This document shows positions 21,401-33,698 of a stretch of DNA of 64,000 nucleotides, piece by piece (position 1 is the first letter of the stretch; each line of letters starts with the position of its first letter). A program made the position numbers and the translations under genes. Source of the stretch: Clytia hemisphaerica (Eukaryota > Cnidaria > Hydrozoa > Leptothecata > Clytiidae); assembly GCA_902728285.1 (NCBI GenBank), contig CACVBU010000732.1, positions 1,114,445 through 1,178,444 of the forward strand, in the 5' to 3' direction. Below the pieces are notes generated by a model. It worked only from the letters and a program-made list of their open reading frames with translations. It did not search any database and was not told where the DNA came from.

Positions 21401-24400
21401 TATGGGACGGGGACGACAACCAAACCCTTGCACTTCTTCAAAGTCCTTAATTTCAATAATGAAAATACCAATAACACTCACCTGTGCAAATTGATCCAGG
21501 CTAGAGATCAAATTAGTTAGAACACTCAATAAGACCATTTCATCTTGAAATGCAGTCCACAAATGTGCAAGACCGATGAATTGTGGGTAAACTTGTGCTG
21601 TGGGGACAGCTGTCTTTGATGAGACTGTATCTTTGACGTTGTCCATTTGCACCAAGTATTTCAAACGTAACGATTCCACGTGCTCTTTGCAATCATTCAA
21701 ATCGTGCTATGAGTTTGAATATAAAAAAATGTTATTAAGTGACATTATCAACACTTTCAGCCATTGTGTATACGAGTTTATCGTTTTACATCCTGCAATT
21801 TGACGACGACCGGAATTTCGATTATCAGACAGATAGAGAGTGATATATGAGTGAACTTATCATGACAGCGTGGAGCGATTCACTGCAAAAAGGGATTTCA
21901 GGTTAGGCTATATTTCAATCTTTTTACCATCAGAACGTTGAGAAAATGTTCATGTTGTCTTGAATTGAAATGTGAATCTTTCAGTTTGGCCCATTCCAAT
22001 GTGTCCGGGAATTCGTGGTTCAAACAAGCATTCTCAAGAACCGCTGAAATGAAATATGGAAAGGTGGAGTTTTCATAAAAAAGGGGACTAACTCATCACA
22101 CACTGGAAAGGTACTTTCTTAAACACCGTGTTTGAATTAAGGAGACCTTTGAATTATCGAGGTTCCGTGCAGTTAAAAAACAACAAAAGATAGAAACTTT
22201 TGTTAGGCGAAATGGAAAAGCTAGTTTATGATTTCGGTCGAAAGATGTAAACGGATAATAATAACTAGGACGCCGAATTAGAGATAAAATTGACTCAATT
22301 GAATAAAAAATTCAACATTAAACTCTAACATACCTGTATAAAGAAAAACCTGACTTGTGATTTTTCTTAACTCTTCGTCAAGGTTTTGTATGGCATTGGG
22401 AATGGCTTCTTGCAACACTGTTGGTACTGAAGAGAGAAGATTATTACCTTCTCAAGAATCATTTGGAAACATTTGGTTTCTTATTCCATTTTTTACATTC
22501 AAATTATCTCAATCTCCTTTCTTAATTTAGAAAAAGATTTCGAGTCCCCAATTTCATTGTTTAGCCAAAAAATTAGTTTCACAATATTTTCCCAGAAAAA
22601 TGAGCCAAGTCTATTTTATATTTTATGCGTTTGAAGCAATCTTAATTCAAATGAACTTTGCAAACCAGCATAACAGCATATCTTTGGAGAATGGAGAAAA
22701 GCAAGTAATTGGCAATAACTTTTTCAAACATCCTAGGCAAAACAAAATACCATACCGTATTACTTTGAGTAAAAGCCCATTTTCTTTAAAACGTCCCCCT
22801 TGAATAAACACCCTCCCTAAAGGAAAACATTTTAATTAACGCATCTCCTCTAGGGAGAAATTTTGACCCGTTTTTCATCTCGAAAATGACATATTTGAAC
22901 TGAAAGAAAACGAAAAGGCAAAATAAGGTTTCCACTCACTTTATTAAAGTGACCTTTGATGAAGATTATTTAATAAACGCCCCCTTCTTTTAAACGCCCC
23001 TTCTAAAATGTAATAAACACACTGGGCGTTTATTCGAAGACGGTATATTTATTTTTGATAGCTCAACTTTACAGAGTCAAACCTTTGATGGATTGACACG
23101 GTGCTATATTCTACATACGTGTTTGCACTTTTCATTTCCCAACCGTTTTTCAATAACATCTCGCGGAAAAACATCTGCCGAATACTTAGCGTCAAAGGAA
23201 ATATAGGAAAGAAATTTAGGAATCATTCAGCTAAAGAAGACTTTAACGACTTTGAAGACCTTAGACAATATTTACGACAAAAAAAGACCCAGCACTGATG
23301 GAAAACCAGAATTGTTCAGAATTTTCGAATGGTTTTACAAGGAATTCCACCAAACCAACTGCAGCAAACGAATCGGAAATACCATTCTACGTCTACGCAA
23401 CATATCCAATATTTGCAATCATCCCAAACGTTTTGATGATCATAGCTTTAGTCAAAACCAACAAGAAGATCAAAATATCGACAAAATTATTCATCGCAAT
23501 TTGTGTTTGTGATATTATGGCTATTCTTTTTCACCTTATTCTGAGAGTAACTATGACTAAGGTGAAAGTTACCGTGGAAATGCAATATTTTATCATATTT
23601 AGTAACAACTTTTTCCAAATTTTCGGCATCCAGATATTCTTAATAATCACATTTTTGAGGAATTGGTCTCTCGTCAAACCATTCTCAACAATCCAGCCAG
23701 CCACTATTTATAAAACAATCATTATTTTTGGTTTATGTACAAGTGTTTTTTTGATTTCATACATAGTAATAGTAGTAGAGTATGATCACAAACTATATGC
23801 AATCTTTGAAACAATTCTGGGATATTGTTTTTTATTGCTGGTGACACTTACAATTATTATCAATGGAATTTCATATGGAAACATTCGAAACACAAACAAA
23901 AACCCACCAAACCGAAACAAAAACAGTGGAAATAGTGTCGCTGAAGATAAATCAAGAGAAAGGAAAATGAAAAGTGTCAAAACACTAATTTTGATCACTT
24001 TATTTTACGTAATTTGTACTTTCCCACATGGCATTATGCTCATCATAAAAGACGTGACATCAGTCAATGCTACTCTACGAAGTATATCCGGCTTTCTTCT
24101 ACTGGCAAATTTTTCTTTGAATTCGGTCATTTATATTTTGCGTACTAAAAGCATTCGAACTTTTTATTGGAAACTGGGGTTGCAGTGTGTGAGAAAAATA
24201 AAATGTTGACTCATTTTGAAATGAATGTAAACATAAAAGACTGCATTATTTTATCAGAGTTGAAAAAGTTAATGAAAAAAAATATTTTATTTGTCTCTGG
24301 GCCGTTTCTAGAATCGCAACTTTTATGTCTAATTTTCAGTTTTTATTATATTAGCCTAGCTTTTATGACCGAACCCAAAGTTGTTCAACTTGTGCAATGG

Positions 24401-27400
24401 GCGAAATCTTACAAAGTAAAGGAAAAGTAATGTCAGTGGTATTAAACAGGGTGCAAATGATGAAAGGTGTCATTAAAAGTCAGTAATATTAGAATCATAC
24501 TTTTAATATTTTGAAATATTTATTGATTTTTTTAATTTTCAACTTAAACCATAAAAATTATCATGATTACTTATTCAAACTCTCAATTTCTATTTCGACT
24601 CTGATAGCTTTTTCCAGATCAGAAAGTGGATATATAGGTTTTTTTAGAAGAAAAAATTTCTAAATATTCGGATGATCTTATCTTTTTGAGTTTTCAGCCT
24701 AAAAACGGTCTTAAAATGGTTCACCTTTTTTCTGATTTCCTAAGAAACTGGGTGTTTTAGAGTCCACGAAGCCTTATGACCATCTTAACTTGTTCTTAAC
24801 ATTTTGCCCATTGAAGCCTTTCACAAGGTCGAAAGCTGAGAAATTTGCAATATGAAAAGTTGAGATAAAAATATTTTTTGCAAGCATACACTTTCACAAA
24901 TCATTTGAAAAATTATGAATTTTCTAATAAAAACGGCTGTTCTTATCAATTAGAAAAGGTTTCAAAAGCTTAAAATATATATGTTGAAACCCTTTAAGAT
25001 TTTAGAATGTTTCGCATTCAGAAGTTGAAAACTTACTTTCATCGATGCCATCACCTCCTTTACCGCATTCGCGGTTAAACAATCGAATACCGGTCACAAT
25101 CAAGGCCAATTCCACCAACTGTCGCTCCTTATCTTTCTTCACCAGTGACATGAACGTTCCAAGTTCAGTTTGTGGAAAAACACTCTGTAATGCAGCTAGA
25201 AAATACGAAAAATACCACGGGATTACTAAAAAATTAAAACTGCACTAACTTAAAGAACCATCTTTCGACCCAGTTACTTAATTTGGTATTGTTTTGATTG
25301 GACTCGATCATTTCAGGCGCAGCGAGGTAATCAAGAAAAAGTTGACCACGAGTTTATCAAATTACAGACAAACCATTTTGATACAAGGCAAAATTGCTCG
25401 GAAATGTTTAAACTCATAGAAAAGAGGAGCATAAAAAAAAAACCCTTTCAACTCGTTAAAGTGTTGAAAAAACATCCCTAGGGCACCATTTAATGAAACA
25501 CAAATAAAAAAAGGACCCGAAGAAAGAAGTTTTAAAAAACTGCCTAAATTTTTTTAGAAAGGTAGCATTGGACCTAATAAAACTGTGCATGATAAATATT
25601 TATTAAAAAGAAATAAAAAAATTTTGTATACCAGTTGCTTCCCTGACAACACTGATGTCAGTGGGTGATCCAAGCCCTGATCTCAACAAAACACATGATA
25701 CTATTCTCGTGTATAACACTAAACAAAGATATATAAATCATTTGCAACATTTCATTGAAGTGACAAACGTCTTAGCATTCGTTGATTTTTAGATGGACAA
25801 TCAAAAGTTTAAATGAAACACTTTCTCCAAACACTTTCTTTTTACCAAAGTTATAAGTTTACCAAAGTTACATTTTTTAGGTTGAATTTTCTCTTCTGAA
25901 AACATGTATTGGCTAAACGATTTGAAAAGTACATATTTTGGGATAAATAGAATAGTTTCTCATCAAGCACGTAGGCTAATAAATATATTTCCTACCACAA
26001 AATACAATTCTGAAACAAAATCGGCAATTGAAGTCTTGGGAATTGAATTGAAGTTCGACCATGAAATGAAGTTTAGAAAATTCAGAAAGGGACAAGCGAA
26101 GAATATTGATTTTTAAATAATACCCTCCAATTCATCTCGAGTCCTTGCTCGACTATCTGTGATTTCTCTGATGACAGGTTGTAACCTTCCTTCCAATACA
26201 CGTCGATGTTCGTCAAGAAACTCTGTACGTGTAGTATAATTCATATCAAAATAAACCTGCATTCGTATTGTCTCCAGTGAAGGAGAGTCTTTCTCCAGTA
26301 ATCGAAACACACATGTCTGAAAAACAAAACAAAATTTTAATAATATGCATTAAAACATATTCTTTGTACAAAACTTTGTGAATCTGGTTGGAAGGATTAC
26401 ATGAAACACCAAAGACGGAAGATCAATATTTGTTGAGTCATAAGTAAAAATGATTAACAAAATTTTAATCAAAGTATTTAACCACAGCTGTGAAGAAATT
26501 GGTAGAACCTTGTTTTTGCAAAAATTAAACCTTAAGACAAGTGATTCATTATTATTTCATTCAAATCAATTTTCAAAGTCAAATTTTTTAAAATTTTTAA
26601 GTCGCTTTTCTTGACACTTTTTCGATTCGTCTAGTCAGCTTCCACAAAGAAAAATTAGTTCTATGAGATGTTCAACCAAACTAAACAATAATTGAACTCA
26701 GTAGTGGTTTTATGAATAATATCTGAATTTCAAAATGTATGAAATACCTAGCAAAAGATTAATCTTGGTCGAGTCATTGATTAAAGTCGAGTCATTTTAA
26801 AATTCCTTTTACATAAAAAGAAATCAAAATCTGGTATTTAATATACATTCAATACCATTAATTTTTGCGCACCTTATTTCACACCTCTAATTTTAACGTC
26901 CTTAATTCTATTGCACAACATTGTAAGACATCATTGTGCAGCCTTAAATTTTATAGGCCTTTTTTGCACACTTTTTATTCTTGCACTTGATTTTTGCACA
27001 GAAATAAAAGGTGCACGGAAAAATAATGGGATTAAGGTAGCAAAAAGGTTACAAGATACCCTTATCAGCTTGTCAACATCAGTCTTGGTAAGTGTTCTGT
27101 CAACATTAAAACCATTGTCAGGATCTAAAACAACAGCTTTCACCTGTATGAGAAAATAAAAACAAAATTGATCACAAAAGCTATAAAACCCTTTGGACTC
27201 ACTAACTAATAACTAGCAAGTAGCTAATGCTAAAAGAACCTATGCTCAATATAACCTAGCAAAACGTAGTTGATGCCAAAAAAATCACCATTAGTATTTT
27301 ACTAGTTTGAGTAAAGTTAATTTAATTTCAATGGTTAAAAAAAGGTTTTCTCATTCAACAGGAAAACATTTTGTGTCCAGTGCTTCTCCATAAGTTTGGT

Positions 27401-30400
27401 TTGTCGGCTTAAGTTTTTCTTATACAAACCTTTTGCTTTGTATTTTACTTAGAAAATAAATTTGTTTCTAAAATTAATATAATTTGAGATTTTCACAAGT
27501 TCTCCAACTGCTTGGGGCATTGAGGACTGACATTGAATGCTGAGGTGGAGCACCATACCTAATCTCAGCTCATACCGTCAACTGCTCTAACTTGGGACTA
27601 TCTGACAAAACATGGGACAGCCATTTGGCCACATTTCACCAAAGTCATTAATTAACATAACTGCAAGTCTTTGCAATGAGAAAGGCGTAAATGCGATCAA
27701 TTGGTTGTGATTATGGGAGAGTGAAAGTTTGATTGATAGATTTCGTTGTATCAAAACAAACTTGTTGTCAAAGATATTTAAATACAGTAAGTGAAAATAC
27801 AGTCCAGAAATCAACCATCCCAAGATTTGACCAATCGTCCCAAGTTAGAGCAGTTGACGGTAAAAGGGACCATCAACAAAGAATTTTGAATTCTTTAACG
27901 ACATTGGGCTGTTAAGCCTTTAACCCCTACCCCTCACTCATAACATCCTAACATCCCAAAGAATAAATCAAAAGTTAAAAAAATTAAACCCCTTAAAATT
28001 TTTTCTTTTCAGGCTCTTCTTCTTGTAGCTGAATAAGATCACAAAAGCCACGGGAAAAAATGATTATTCCCCAATCTTGGGGGACAAAAAAAACCAACAT
28101 GGATGTTGCCAACCTGTCAACATGCCACAGGCTTTTTTGGAGTCCAATTATATTATGTTTACACAATGCACTAAAAAAGCTGTTCATTTTGTGTGCTAGG
28201 TACACAGTGGGCAGGAAGGTGGAAATAGGGGAAATACTCATGTCCGGGAATTTCAGATTCCAAATAAAGTTTCTAATACATTAGACTCAAATTTAGGTCT
28301 TTTTTTCCTGAATTTTTGTCCATTTTTTGGTTTTTCTGAGTAAGGTGGCAATCACCATTATCTTTGTTTCGCGTCGCCCGACCAACTCTCGAAAGTTGAG
28401 TAGAATTGAGTTGGTGAGTTGGTAAATTTGTCAGACTTTTTCTGTTGATGACGTTTCCTTCATTTAAAAATTTTATTATTGCCAATTTTTTGCGAGCGAT
28501 TTCTAGCGCATTTGCGGCTTTTTGACTTTGTTTATCATTACATATGCGCCATTTGAGTCGGAGGTCATAAATTTGAAACAACCCATAACACGCGGTTATT
28601 TAGGCTGATGGCTGGCTGGCAGTTTCCTTCTCAAGAATACACTGATAATGCAAAAATGGATGACAGAGGTGGGCGATTTGCGCTAAATCTGTACCGTGTC
28701 CCGTCCGAAATCATGAAAAATAAAGTTCATTTTTTATGTTTAAACTCTACTTTTCTATGACAGTCTATAGCCTATATTCCATGGAAATGTACCTTGACAC
28801 CACCTTTAAGGCCTAATAATAAAGATATAGGGGCTCAAGGAGCTGTTAGAGCGTATGAAAATGGTAAATTTGTGGTAAAAAAAAACTAACTTGCACTGTA
28901 GAGAGTATCACATATTATAAGGGTTGTAACAGGTGATATTTAAGTATCACTAAACTTAGGTGAAATCCTTTTTTTGTTGCATTCTTTTGATTGGCATGTA
29001 GATATTGAAAATGATTTCGGACGGACAAAATTTGCAAAACTAAAGGCTAGAATACATCAGAAAAATGTATTGAGGAATAAGGAAGCTGTAGAACAGCCTG
29101 AAATTGTTTGTACAAAGGCCTTCCTCAAATTAGAATAGATCTTAAAAATCTGAATCACCTTTTTCATCTTTTTTCAGGGTGATTTGCACTAAATTTTTCC
29201 TGTCCCGTCCGAAATCATTTTCATAAAAATCTGTTTTATTTCAAGTTTTGCTAAACTTTTTCTTTCTACATATTATCAGTAAGTATACACGTAAATATAC
29301 TACTATTCCAAATACAAAATACTTGAGAATCTTTCACTCTTTTTGTTCCAGTAGTGGTTTTAATACAATACTATTTTTACAGGAAAATTGTCCCGTCCGA
29401 AATCAATTCCTATTTTCAAGGTTAAAATAAAGGTATAAAAACTTACTTCAATTCGCCTGCTTGAACATTTTTCTTACCACTAGGTCTTGCTAATAACTTC
29501 CTGAATGTTAAACATTCATTTTATTACAAATTGAAACATATTTGAAAAGATATGATTTCGGACAGGACAAATGATTTCGGACAGGACATTTTTTCTAGTA
29601 CCCCTGGAATCAAATCTGAAGAGCTTTGAATCTTAGATTTACTCAATTAAAATATGCTCTATCCTAGATTACAATATTCAGCCATTCAAATCTTTCTACC
29701 CTGCAGAACTTCAGAAATATTGTCAATCTTATTGTGATTTCGGACGGGACATTTTTTGGTGTCACTTCCAATCACCAATGCACTGGGACCTATAGAATGT
29801 TAACCTAATGGTAAAATCATACTTTTTGACAGGTTTTCAAACACATACAGATTGAGCTTACTCTCAAACTTAAAAAACCTTCAATAAACACTCTTAAAAT
29901 AGGGGCAATGTGCAATGATTTCGGACAGGACACATTTCGGTGTCAAAATGGACGTAAACAGAAAATCACTGCTAGAGCAAGATGGAAAAAAGGTTTCAAA
30001 ACACTTTTTTTGTAGAAAAACACATGAATAAATTGCGTATATGGAAAATCAAAATTCCAGGTCATATCCTTCCTGGAAAGAAAGTGCTACCATAAAACTG
30101 AAGCACTTTTTTGCTAAAAATTGCCAAAACGAGGAAAAATTGACACAAAATTTATGATTGCAGACTAATGATAGACAGTTAAAACATGAAATTTTGCAGA
30201 AAGTGTACCATTACCAAGCTGTATCTGATGAAAAAAGAAAAAAATCATTAACACTTAACCTTAATGAGATATATGATCGTGTTCAAAAATAAAGGCCTGT
30301 TTTGTGACATTTTCAAAGTTGGCTGACAATTATGTTAATAAAATGAGTATTTTTGGTGGCTAACCGTTTATTTTTTCACCAAGGATAAGTAGAATGATTA

Positions 30401-31492
30401 ACCTTTCCAATTGTTTTGGAGCGAAATTAAGTGGCTTACTAGGTTACAAGATATTTCAAGATAAGCTATGAGTCGTTTATGTGGCTGACAACACTGGTGG
30501 CTTTTTGAAACCAACCAGTTTCAAAATGTTGCACTTTTATCTGTTTTGAGATAATATGATACCTCTAGTTACCGATTCAAGTGTCATTTTCAAACAAACC
30601 ATTTCCTCCTTTGAGGTGGCTGACAAAATACATATTTGGACATATTTGGACCTGGAACCACACATTTTACTCATTTTACCATTTTTTTCATCAAAATATG
30701 TTCTTTGTGTAAATACCGATCATCATATAAAATTTCAACGTTATATTTGAAATATTTTTCAAGTTATTCAAGAAATACTATATTTTTGAGTTCACTAAAT
30801 GTCACACTATTTTTGAACATGATCATATGCAAAAAATGATTTCGGATGGGACGGTACAGATTTAGTGCAAATCGCCCAGGTAAGAAAACCCTAAGATTTT
30901 TACGACCAACCAACCGACTCACATTTTAGACCCAGCATCCAGCGAGGACGCGAAATGAAGATATTTGTGATTGCTGTCTAAACTTTTTTTTGTTTTCATA
31001 AATTTCAGTCATTTTGCGTTAGCAACCATCAGTTTTAAAGGTTCAAAGTTTTTCCATTCCAGTTTGACCTCCTGTTCTATGCTTTAAAGATCAAATCTGT
31101 CAAAATGTGCTTTTAAAACTCTCAAACTTTCAAAGATGAACTTTACCATCATCTATAACATCAATTTTGCTTGCCATCAACGCTTTTTGCTTTTTAAATG
31201 TAGTCTAATGAATGAGGTGTAAGTTCAAATTATTCGAAGAGAAGGTAAGGATCAAAAATAGGCTAAGTTACCCGATCTCATGGTATAGAATGGCAGGATC
31301 CTAGATGGTTTCCCTAACTGTAATCAAATAATAATGCTAATGGCGGATGATAAAACATGATAAACTAAACGAAATATAACTTACCATAAAAGCAACCAAC
31401 GTTTCTGAGACAACTTGTCCTTTACCTGCACATTCATGGGTTATTTCACGGATGATGTTCTTGATAACACTTTCTGCTTGAGCTCGAGACAT
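18459..31492 (-). CDS. CFAP206: Cilia- and flagella-associated protein 206, 14 coding exons
   Basis: Axonemal protein that in studied species anchors radial spoke RS2 and dynein c in the 96-nm repeat of motile cilia. Exons in coding order: 31492-31385, 27143-27060, 26316-26124, 25718-25632, 25195-25037, 22426-22334, 22043-21928, 21706-21482, 21129-21040, 20889-20779, 20322-20080, 19902-19759, 19329-19241 and 18600-18459. All junctions are GT-AG, frame is continuous, and the product is 627 aa, close to vertebrate length. The start (MSRAQAESVIKNIIREI) and end (AGLRGG...VDLTRDV) align with the family. Other blocks: MQVYFDMNYTTR, LLRSGLGSPTDI, TGIRLFNRECGKGGDGID, SPELIQLLELHKQF and YEWNEWELRRKA. 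It is apparently complete. Large introns hold a receptor gene on the other strand and several transposons. Confidence 0.96.
18679..19059. repeat. MITE in the last CFAP206 intron
   Basis: ACACGTTTTTTTTTTAAGAAAC at the left end is inverted as GTTTCTTAAAAAAAAACGTGT at the right end. Internally, TTAAGAAACAT-(T)GAGGC occurs near both ends. About 380 bp and non-coding. Confidence 0.75.
22752..23046. repeat. GAATAAACGCCCC-family inverted-repeat element, copy 1
   Basis: The left end ATACCGTATTACTTTGAGTA and right end TTATTCGAAGACGGTAT are inverted relatives. The interior carries several AATAAACGCCCCC / TTTAAACGCCCC units. It lies in a CFAP206 intron just upstream of the receptor gene. It is diverged relative to the copy at 44541-44961. 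Confidence 0.75.
23298..24209 (+). CDS. Rhodopsin-like 7TM G protein-coupled receptor, orphan
   Basis: Single-exon 303-aa receptor, nested antisense in the CFAP206 intron between exons 5 and 6. The ATG at 23298 is the first in frame. The N-terminus has N-glycosylation sequons at N5, N16 and N24. Predicted membrane helices are about 33-54 (PNVL, for the usual GNxL), 62-84 (CVCDIMA, the conserved TM2 Asp), 94-120, 138-160, 168-193, 227-250 (ICTFP, similar to the CWxP switch) and 262-282 (NSVIY for NPxxY). The intracellular loop after TM5 is rich in Lys, Arg and Asn. The DRY motif is replaced by RNW, and the usual TM3/loop-2 cysteine pair is not apparent. The ligand cannot be predicted. Rhodopsin-class membership is likely; the gene is intact. 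Confidence 0.85.
   Translation: MENQNCSEFSNGFTRNSTKPTAANESEIPFYVYATYPIFAIIPNVLMIIALVKTNKKIKISTKLFIAICVCDIMAILFHLILRVTMTKVKVTVEMQYFIIFSNNFFQIFGIQIFLIITFLRNWSLVKPFSTIQPATIYKTIIIFGLCTSVFLISYIVIVVEYDHKLYAIFETILGYCFLLLVTLTIIINGISYGNIRNTNKNPPNRNKNSGNSVAEDKSRERKMKSVKTLILITLFYVICTFPHGIMLIIKDVTSVNATLRSISGFLLLANFSLNSVIYILRTKSIRTFYWKLGLQCVRKIKC
24210..25036. other. Remainder of the CFAP206 intron after the receptor
   Basis: AT-rich sequence with no further recognised gene. The open frame near 24167-24430 overlaps the receptor's end in another frame and has no recognisable product. Confidence 0.4.
27573..27862. repeat. 290-bp MITE with perfect 26-bp inverted ends, copy 1
   Basis: Ends at 27573-27598 and 27837-27862 are exact reverse complements and start TACCGTCAACTGCTC. 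The next bases outside the left TIR, and inner blocks such as ATCTGACAAAACATGGGAC and CAGTAAGTGAAAATACAG, recur in the copy at 35166-35384. It lies in the first CFAP206 intron and is non-coding. Confidence 0.9.
28671..30877. mobile_element. 2.2-kb inverted-repeat element carrying nine copies of a 17-bp motif
   Basis: The left end GGGCGATTTGCGCTAAATCT and right end AGATTTAGTGCAAATCGCCC are inverted near-copies that extend through TGTACCGT into the motif TGTCCCGTCCGAAATCA. That motif or its reverse complement occurs at about 28697, 29012, 29201, 29389, 29553, 29572, 29735, 29916 and 30837, with GGG/AGG variation. At 29181-29219 a second left-end-like sequence precedes a motif copy. No coding frame was recognised. 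Dispersed short subterminal motifs in both orientations resemble transposase-binding arrays of some cut-and-paste elements, but that function is inferred. Outside it, about 28343-28377 and 30946-30984 form an older inverted pair (GCAATCAC...ATCTT...TTTCGCGTC). Confidence 0.75.
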
Positions 31493-33698
31493 CACTGAAC
31501 TTTATCACACGAGGACTTGCACTTGAGCTCTTGACTTCTCAAATTTTTGAATTTGTGTTCATGTCGCTGTTAGGTCTACCATTTTACGAAAACAAATTTC
31601 CGAGTTGATGACGTAATTTTGTTGTTAAGTTTCGCTGTGCGGCGGCGCGGGGCGGCAGGGTATTCAAGAAAAACCGTTGTTCCGGCGATAATCGGCTGTT
31701 CCTGTGATTTTTAGAAAGTTCCGACTTCAAAATCTGCGAACATGGCGGGAAAGGGTCTCTACAGTAGTACAGTACAATAATGCACACGATACACAGTTAT
31801 ATGGCCCCCAAAATGGAGACGGCCCCCAAAACGGAGGTTTTCCCTTAATGAGCCATGTTGGTACTTTAAACCTTTAAAACCTGGAAAACACATTTCTCTT
31901 GAGTTCGAAAAAAGAAAAATATCAAAATTTCATTTTTAAATTTAACATTATAACAATATAACATGGCTAATTTTGGCTAATTTTCTTCTTCCTTGTTTTT
32001 TCAAAAATTAGTTTCGAAAATTCCTTTTTTTTTGGACTAAACCGTCAAAAGTCAAACAAGATTGGAAATTTACCCTAAAAACTGGGTAACTCGGGAAAGT
32101 ATAAACATATACCAACATACCAACTCAGTCAGTAATTCAAAGTTTTTCAGAAAATTCGAAATATTTCACGATAAAATTGACATTTGACTTAGACTCTAAG
32201 TTAGAGACTGCTAGTATTTTACACGGGATTTTGCACTCAGCCTGGCCTGAAACAATTATTGTTTTGGTATAAATTTATTTTTGCAAAATTATCAAAAAAC
32301 TAATTATTTTATCGTATCATTAATTCGAAACATGATTAAATGATGGGTTTTTAACAAATTCATTTTAATTGAATCGACGTTTTGGGGGCCACTAACCTCC
32401 GTTTTGACAACCATTTGCATGAAGATAAAGAGAAAAGTAAATTTATTGACTTTTTTAAGTCGTAAAACATTGCCTTCATACGTATTGACAGTAATTTGAT
32501 GTCGGTGCTACAGTATATGGCCCCCAAAACGGAGACGGCCCCCAAAACGGAGGTTTTCATTAAAATGAAGATTCTGACTTGTAGATTTATCAGAATTAAA
32601 CGATTTTTGTTTATTTTGAAAGAATGATGGTTATACTTAAAAACAAGACGACTAGAAGTCGAAAATTTCGCCTTAAATAAGACGAAGAAGAAAAGAACAT
32701 TGAAATACTTGGAGAACAATACACACAATTAAAACTTGAAGAGGAATGCGGAAAATTGATAAGATAAACCTATTTTGAGTGAGTTTAGAACGAAAGGCAA
32801 GGTCAAATTTTGCGTCATTTCCGGTCGAAAATATTTGATATTTTGAACTTGAAAGACAAGATTCGAGATTCCAAGCAATTCGTAAAAAAGTTTTCTTTCA
32901 TTCTAGCCGAAAATCTGCTTTCGTTTTTAAATGAACAGGAAAATACAGGTTGGTAGGGGCAAAAACGGGTAACTTGAGTTTGGATTTCATGAATCTAAAA
33001 ATTATATTTCCAAGTATTCGTAATTCCAAAATTTCGATAGTACATAGTTCATAGAAAATAGCTAGCAATTTACAAATTTACAAGTATTGTGCAAATTTGG
33101 CTTTTTTTCACATCCGGTGGATTTCCGGCTTCCAAAATAATAAAAATTAGTTTTCAGTGTTTCGTTTACATAAATGTCACATTTCGAGTAATCAAACCAT
33201 ACAAAGTTTACATACCAAAACGTTTTTTTTTCCAACAGGAACAAATCACCAGACATTTCGAAGATTGAGGTCAAGTCTGGATACGTCGAAGAAGTCACAG
33301 TGGAATCATGGAAATCGCGATAAGAATTGTTATTTTTGTATTTTTGTAATGGTCGGTTGGTGGCTGAGCGTGACAGTTGATTTATTATAGAAATGCTGAA
33401 AATCATAAAATTTTATCTTTCCAATGAGCAAATACAGCATGTGAAAATCGGATGAAACGATTATGATACAATGACTTTAAGCGCATATTTTGCAGTATCG
33501 ATGTTGGCGATTGTATCGAATGTTGGTGATTGTAATGAAAATTTTCGAAGCCATTCGACTCTTTGTTAATAAAGACTGAAAATGACGACGATTTAGGATA
33601 TTTTGAGATTCAATGAATTTAAGCTGCATAAGGATAAGCGATTACATCAATTGTATTAATTCCAAAATTGAAATATACATCCACTTATACCACTTACA
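31493..33698. other. CFAP206-ZFYVE1 head-to-head gap
   Basis: This should contain both promoters and the missing first exon(s) of ZFYVE1, but I found no Cys-rich exon resembling the family's N-terminal zinc-binding segment. A GATGACGTAA site (CRE-like) lies near 31606 and a GC-rich patch at 31635-31660, both close to the CFAP206 start. The repeat at 31799-32557 fills the middle. Confidence 0.5.
31799..32557. repeat. GGCCCCCAAAACGGAG repeat unit
   Basis: About 44 bp at 31799-31842, with GGCCCCCAAAA(T/C)GGAG repeated twice within it, recurs in the same orientation at 32514-32557. An inverted version lies at about 32378-32406 (CGTTTTGGGGGCC...CCTCCGTTTTG). The likely reading is a ~600-bp element (31802-32406) with inverted ends followed by an additional end fragment. 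No coding content was recognised. Confidence 0.65.

Noticed and set aside
24167..24430. Second open frame after the receptor
   Set aside because: It overlaps the receptor's last codons in another frame and lacks any recognisable feature.
28273..28581. Minus-strand 102-codon frame in the CFAP206 intron
   Set aside because: Low-complexity Asn/Lys composition, overlaps the outer inverted repeat, no splice context and no recognisable family.
28697..30853. Repeated TGTCCCGTCCGAAATCA motif considered as a CRISPR array
   Set aside because: Spacing is irregular (19 bp to over 900 bp), both orientations occur, and the locus is in a eukaryotic intron.
32906..32948. Possible upstream ZFYVE1 exon after TTCATTCTAG
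   Set aside because: It has an acceptor and a donor, but the 14-residue reading (ENLLSFLNEQENTG) does not match the family and its phase cannot be tested.
33062..33406. Minus-strand 114-codon frame between CFAP206 and ZFYVE1
   Set aside because: No recognisable domain or start context. The composition is what AT-rich non-coding DNA gives.
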